Positions 33,516 through 35,296 of a stretch of 35,296 bases of DNA are shown piece after piece (position 1 is the first letter of the stretch; each line of letters opens with the position of its first letter). The stretch spans positions 1 through 35,296 of the forward strand of contig PLSM01000167.1 of the NCBI GenBank assembly GCA_003165075.1. Direction: 5' to 3'. The DNA comes from Acidobacteriaceae bacterium. GTDB taxonomy: Bacteria > Acidobacteriota > Terriglobia > Terriglobales > Acidobacteriaceae. The position numbers and the translations under genes are program-made. The notes beneath the pieces are model-generated. The model made no database searches, was not told where the DNA came from, and was given only the letters and a program-made list of their open reading frames with translations.

Positions 33516-34172
33516 CTATCGGCCGTGGTGGGCGAAGGCTGTGGCGAGGGCTTCTTCGGGTTCGGGGCGGACGCGGAAGTCGGCGTGGGCTTCGGCGAAG
33601 ACGACCTTGCGGTCTTTTGCGATCACGTAAGTTGCCGGCAAGGGTAAACGCCAGGTCTTCTCTCCATTCAAAAAAGGGATGTTGATCAGGATGGAGAGGT
33701 AGTAATCGCGGTAGTACTCGGGGACGGTATAGACGAGGCCGAACTTTTCCGCGAGGGCGCAGGCGGGGTCGGTGAGCACAGGGAAGGGCAGGCCGTGCTG
33801 GCCGGCCATGAAGTCGCTCTGCCGCTGAGTCTGCGGGCCGATGGCGACCATGAGGGCGCCGCGCTCGCGAAGCTGACCGTAGAGGCCGCGCCAGGTTTCC
33901 AGCTCGGTCATGCAGTAGGGGCACCAGCGGCCACGGAAAAATTTGATGACCAGAGGGCCGAGGGCGAGCATATCCGCGCTGCGCACCAGCTTGCCGCCGG
34001 CATCCTTCAGGGAGAATTCCGGGGCCAGTGCGCCGACGGGCAGGATGCGGTCCTCGATGCCGGAGGCGAAAAGCTCTGCAACGGCGCGCTCGCCGATGGC
34101 GAGGCGGTTGGCCTGCACCAGTTGGCGCGTGTTGGCAGTGATCTCGTCGAGCTGGTCCTGGAGGGCGGTCAT
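33516..34172 (-). CDS. AhpC/TSA-type peroxiredoxin-like protein
   Basis: 218 aa thioredoxin-fold protein. FFRGRWCPYCMTELETW gives the active-site pair Cys84 and Cys87, preceded by a helical N-terminus of about 45 residues and LAPEFSLKDAGGKLV. PFPVLTDPACALAEKFGLVY and LPATYVIAKDRKVVF are typical of the AhpC/TSA family. The CxxC rather than a lone peroxidatic cysteine places it among peroxiredoxin-like (bacterioferritin comigratory or redoxin) subfamilies; substrate is unknown. No signal peptide. It starts 11 bases after the ffh stop, so it is probably cotranscribed with ffh, and ends nine bases from the convergent gene. Confidence 0.9.
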   Translation of the reverse strand: MTALQDQLDEITANTRQLVQANRLAIGERAVAELFASGIEDRILPVGALAPEFSLKDAGGKLVRSADMLALGPLVIKFFRGRWCPYCMTELETWRGLYGQLRERGALMVAIGPQTQRQSDFMAGQHGLPFPVLTDPACALAEKFGLVYTVPEYYRDYYLSILINIPFLNGEKTWRLPLPATYVIAKDRKVVFAEAHADFRVRPEPEEALATAFAHHGR

Positions 34173-34183
34173 GCTCTCGTTCT

Positions 34184-35296
34184 CTATCTGCCGAAGCGTT
34201 GTTTGCCTGCGCCGAGGGCGCCGAGGCCGCCGCGCATCATGTTTCTTGCCAGGCCGCCTTTGCCCATCTGCTTGAACATTTTGGCCATCTGGGCGTATTG
34301 GCGGAGAAGCATGTTCACATCCTGCACGGTGGTGCCGCTGCCGGCGGCGATGCGTTTGCGTCGGCTGCCGCTGATGATCTCGTGGTTGCGGCGCTCTTTG
34401 GGAGTCATGGAGTTGATGATGGCTTCGAGGCGCACGAACTGCTTTTCGTCCACGTTCTTTGAGGCTTGCTGCATGCCGGCGAAAGGGCCGACCGAGGGCA
34501 GCATCTTGAGGATCGACTCCATGGAGCCGAGCTTCTTGATCTGACTCAACTGGTCGCGGAAGTCTTCGAGCGAGAAGCCGTCGCCGAGCAGAGCCTTCTT
34601 GGCGAACTCCTCGGATTTTTTGCGGTCGAGGGTGGATTCCGCCTTCTCGATGAGGGAGAGCATGTCCCCCATGCCGAGGATGCGGCCGACGATGCGGTCG
34701 GGGTGGAAGGGCTCGAAGGCGTCGGGTTTTTCACCCACGCCGATGAACTTGATGGGCTGTCCGGTGACATGGCGAATGGAGATCGCCGCGCCACCGCGGG
34801 CGTCGCCGTCCATTTTGGTGAGGATGACGCCGGTGAGGCCGAGGCGCTTGTGGAAGTCCAGGGCCGAGTTGACGGCGTCCTGGCCGGTCATGGCGTCGGC
34901 GACGAAAAGAATCTCCTGCGGGTTGAGGAGCTTTTTGAGGCTCTCCATTTCGCCCATCAGGTCTTCGTCGATATGCAGGCGGCCGGCAGTGTCGACGATG
35001 AGGGTGTCGCAGCCCATGTTGCGGGCCTCGCGGCGGGCTTCCGCAGCCAGGCGCTCCACCAGGGCGGGAGCGGCCGGCTCGCCCTTCTGATCGCCTTCGT
35101 AGAGGCGGGCGTCGATGGACTTGGCGACAACCTTGAGCTGTTCGCGTGCGGCGGGACGGTAGACGTCGACGGACACGAGCATCGGGCGATGACCGCCCTT
35201 CTTGAGCCAGGCCGCCAGCTTACCGCTGGTGGTGGTCTTGCCGGAACCTTGCAACCCGGCCATGAGAATCACCGTGGGCGGCTGCGAGGCGAATTT
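34184..35296 (-). CDS. ffh: Signal recognition particle protein Ffh (5' end beyond window)
   Basis: SRP54 GTPase that binds signal sequences and 4.5S RNA and hands ribosomes to FtsY. The visible 370 residues begin KFASQPPTVILMAG, followed by the G1 loop GLQGSGKTTTSGKLA. Other GTPase elements are DVYRPAAREQL, DTAGRLHID, TKMDGDARGG and the FIGVGEKPDAFEPF closing loop. The methionine-rich M domain follows (MESILKMLPSVGPFAGMQQA, SMTPKERRNHEIISGSRRKR for RNA binding, MLLRQYAQMAKMFKQMGKGG). The N domain lies outside the window. It is intact as far as seen. Confidence 0.96.
   Translation of the reverse strand, partial: KFASQPPTVILMAGLQGSGKTTTSGKLAAWLKKGGHRPMLVSVDVYRPAAREQLKVVAKSIDARLYEGDQKGEPAAPALVERLAAEARREARNMGCDTLIVDTAGRLHIDEDLMGEMESLKKLLNPQEILFVADAMTGQDAVNSALDFHKRLGLTGVILTKMDGDARGGAAISIRHVTGQPIKFIGVGEKPDAFEPFHPDRIVGRILGMGDMLSLIEKAESTLDRKKSEEFAKKALLGDGFSLEDFRDQLSQIKKLGSMESILKMLPSVGPFAGMQQASKNVDEKQFVRLEAIINSMTPKERRNHEIISGSRRKRIAAGSGTTVQDVNMLLRQYAQMAKMFKQMGKGGLARNMMRGGLGALGAGKQRFGR

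Overview
The window reads as a GC-rich chromosomal segment of an acidobacterium, probably class Terriglobia. The reasons are indirect: a secretin with a C-terminal cohesin-like domain, a long divergent ArgRS, MetRS with a fused C-terminal tRNA-binding domain, several secreted protein types I associate with this group, C-rich intergenic repeats, and the dispersed repeat whose translation reads CHPERS. No rRNA, tRNA or CRISPR array was seen, so the assignment rests on protein style and could be wrong at class level.

Layout. Positions 36-7173 are a minus-strand housekeeping block: metG, tatD, yajQ, a long-chain polyprenyl diphosphate synthase, a winged-helix/HNH protein and lepB. argS (+) diverges from metG and converges on pepA (-). 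Positions 10960-12712 form an accessory patch. It holds a C-rich repeat, a dispersed-repeat cluster and a vapBC-type toxin-antitoxin pair bracketed by two 90-base direct repeats; the distal repeat supplies the stop codon of smpB. From 13448 a plus-strand run encodes a TPR-secretin-cohesin protein, two GspG-like pseudopilins, a small secreted protein and a urocanase-domain-like protein. It meets a minus-strand operon of serS, a membrane protein and a LolA-like periplasmic protein. A gene-free repeat stretch (20635-21048) precedes a type II NADH dehydrogenase and a large secreted Ig/TIG-type protein with a decayed matrixin site. Positions 25714-32016 are mostly plus strand: a GspE-N-like/AAA+ ATPase that seems to start at ATT, a GH125 mannosidase, thioredoxin reductase, a DUF4188 protein, a DUF486 pseudogene killed by an amber codon, a PLP-binding YggS protein and a DUF167 protein. 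The right end carries a secreted M48-like protein without its zinc motif, converging on a peroxiredoxin and the truncated ffh.

How the genes fit. Translation (metG, argS, serS, smpB), protein export and envelope (lepB, ffh, secretin and pseudopilins, LolA-like protein) and redox (ndh, trxB, peroxiredoxin) dominate. The points most worth a second look are the repeat-bracketed vapBC with 18-bp iterons at the antitoxin 5' end, the secretin-cohesin fusion with its pseudopilins, the GspE-N/AAA+ ATPase, the free-standing urocanase-like domain, two secreted proteins that look like inactivated zinc proteases, and a C-rich intergenic element present in two or three copies.
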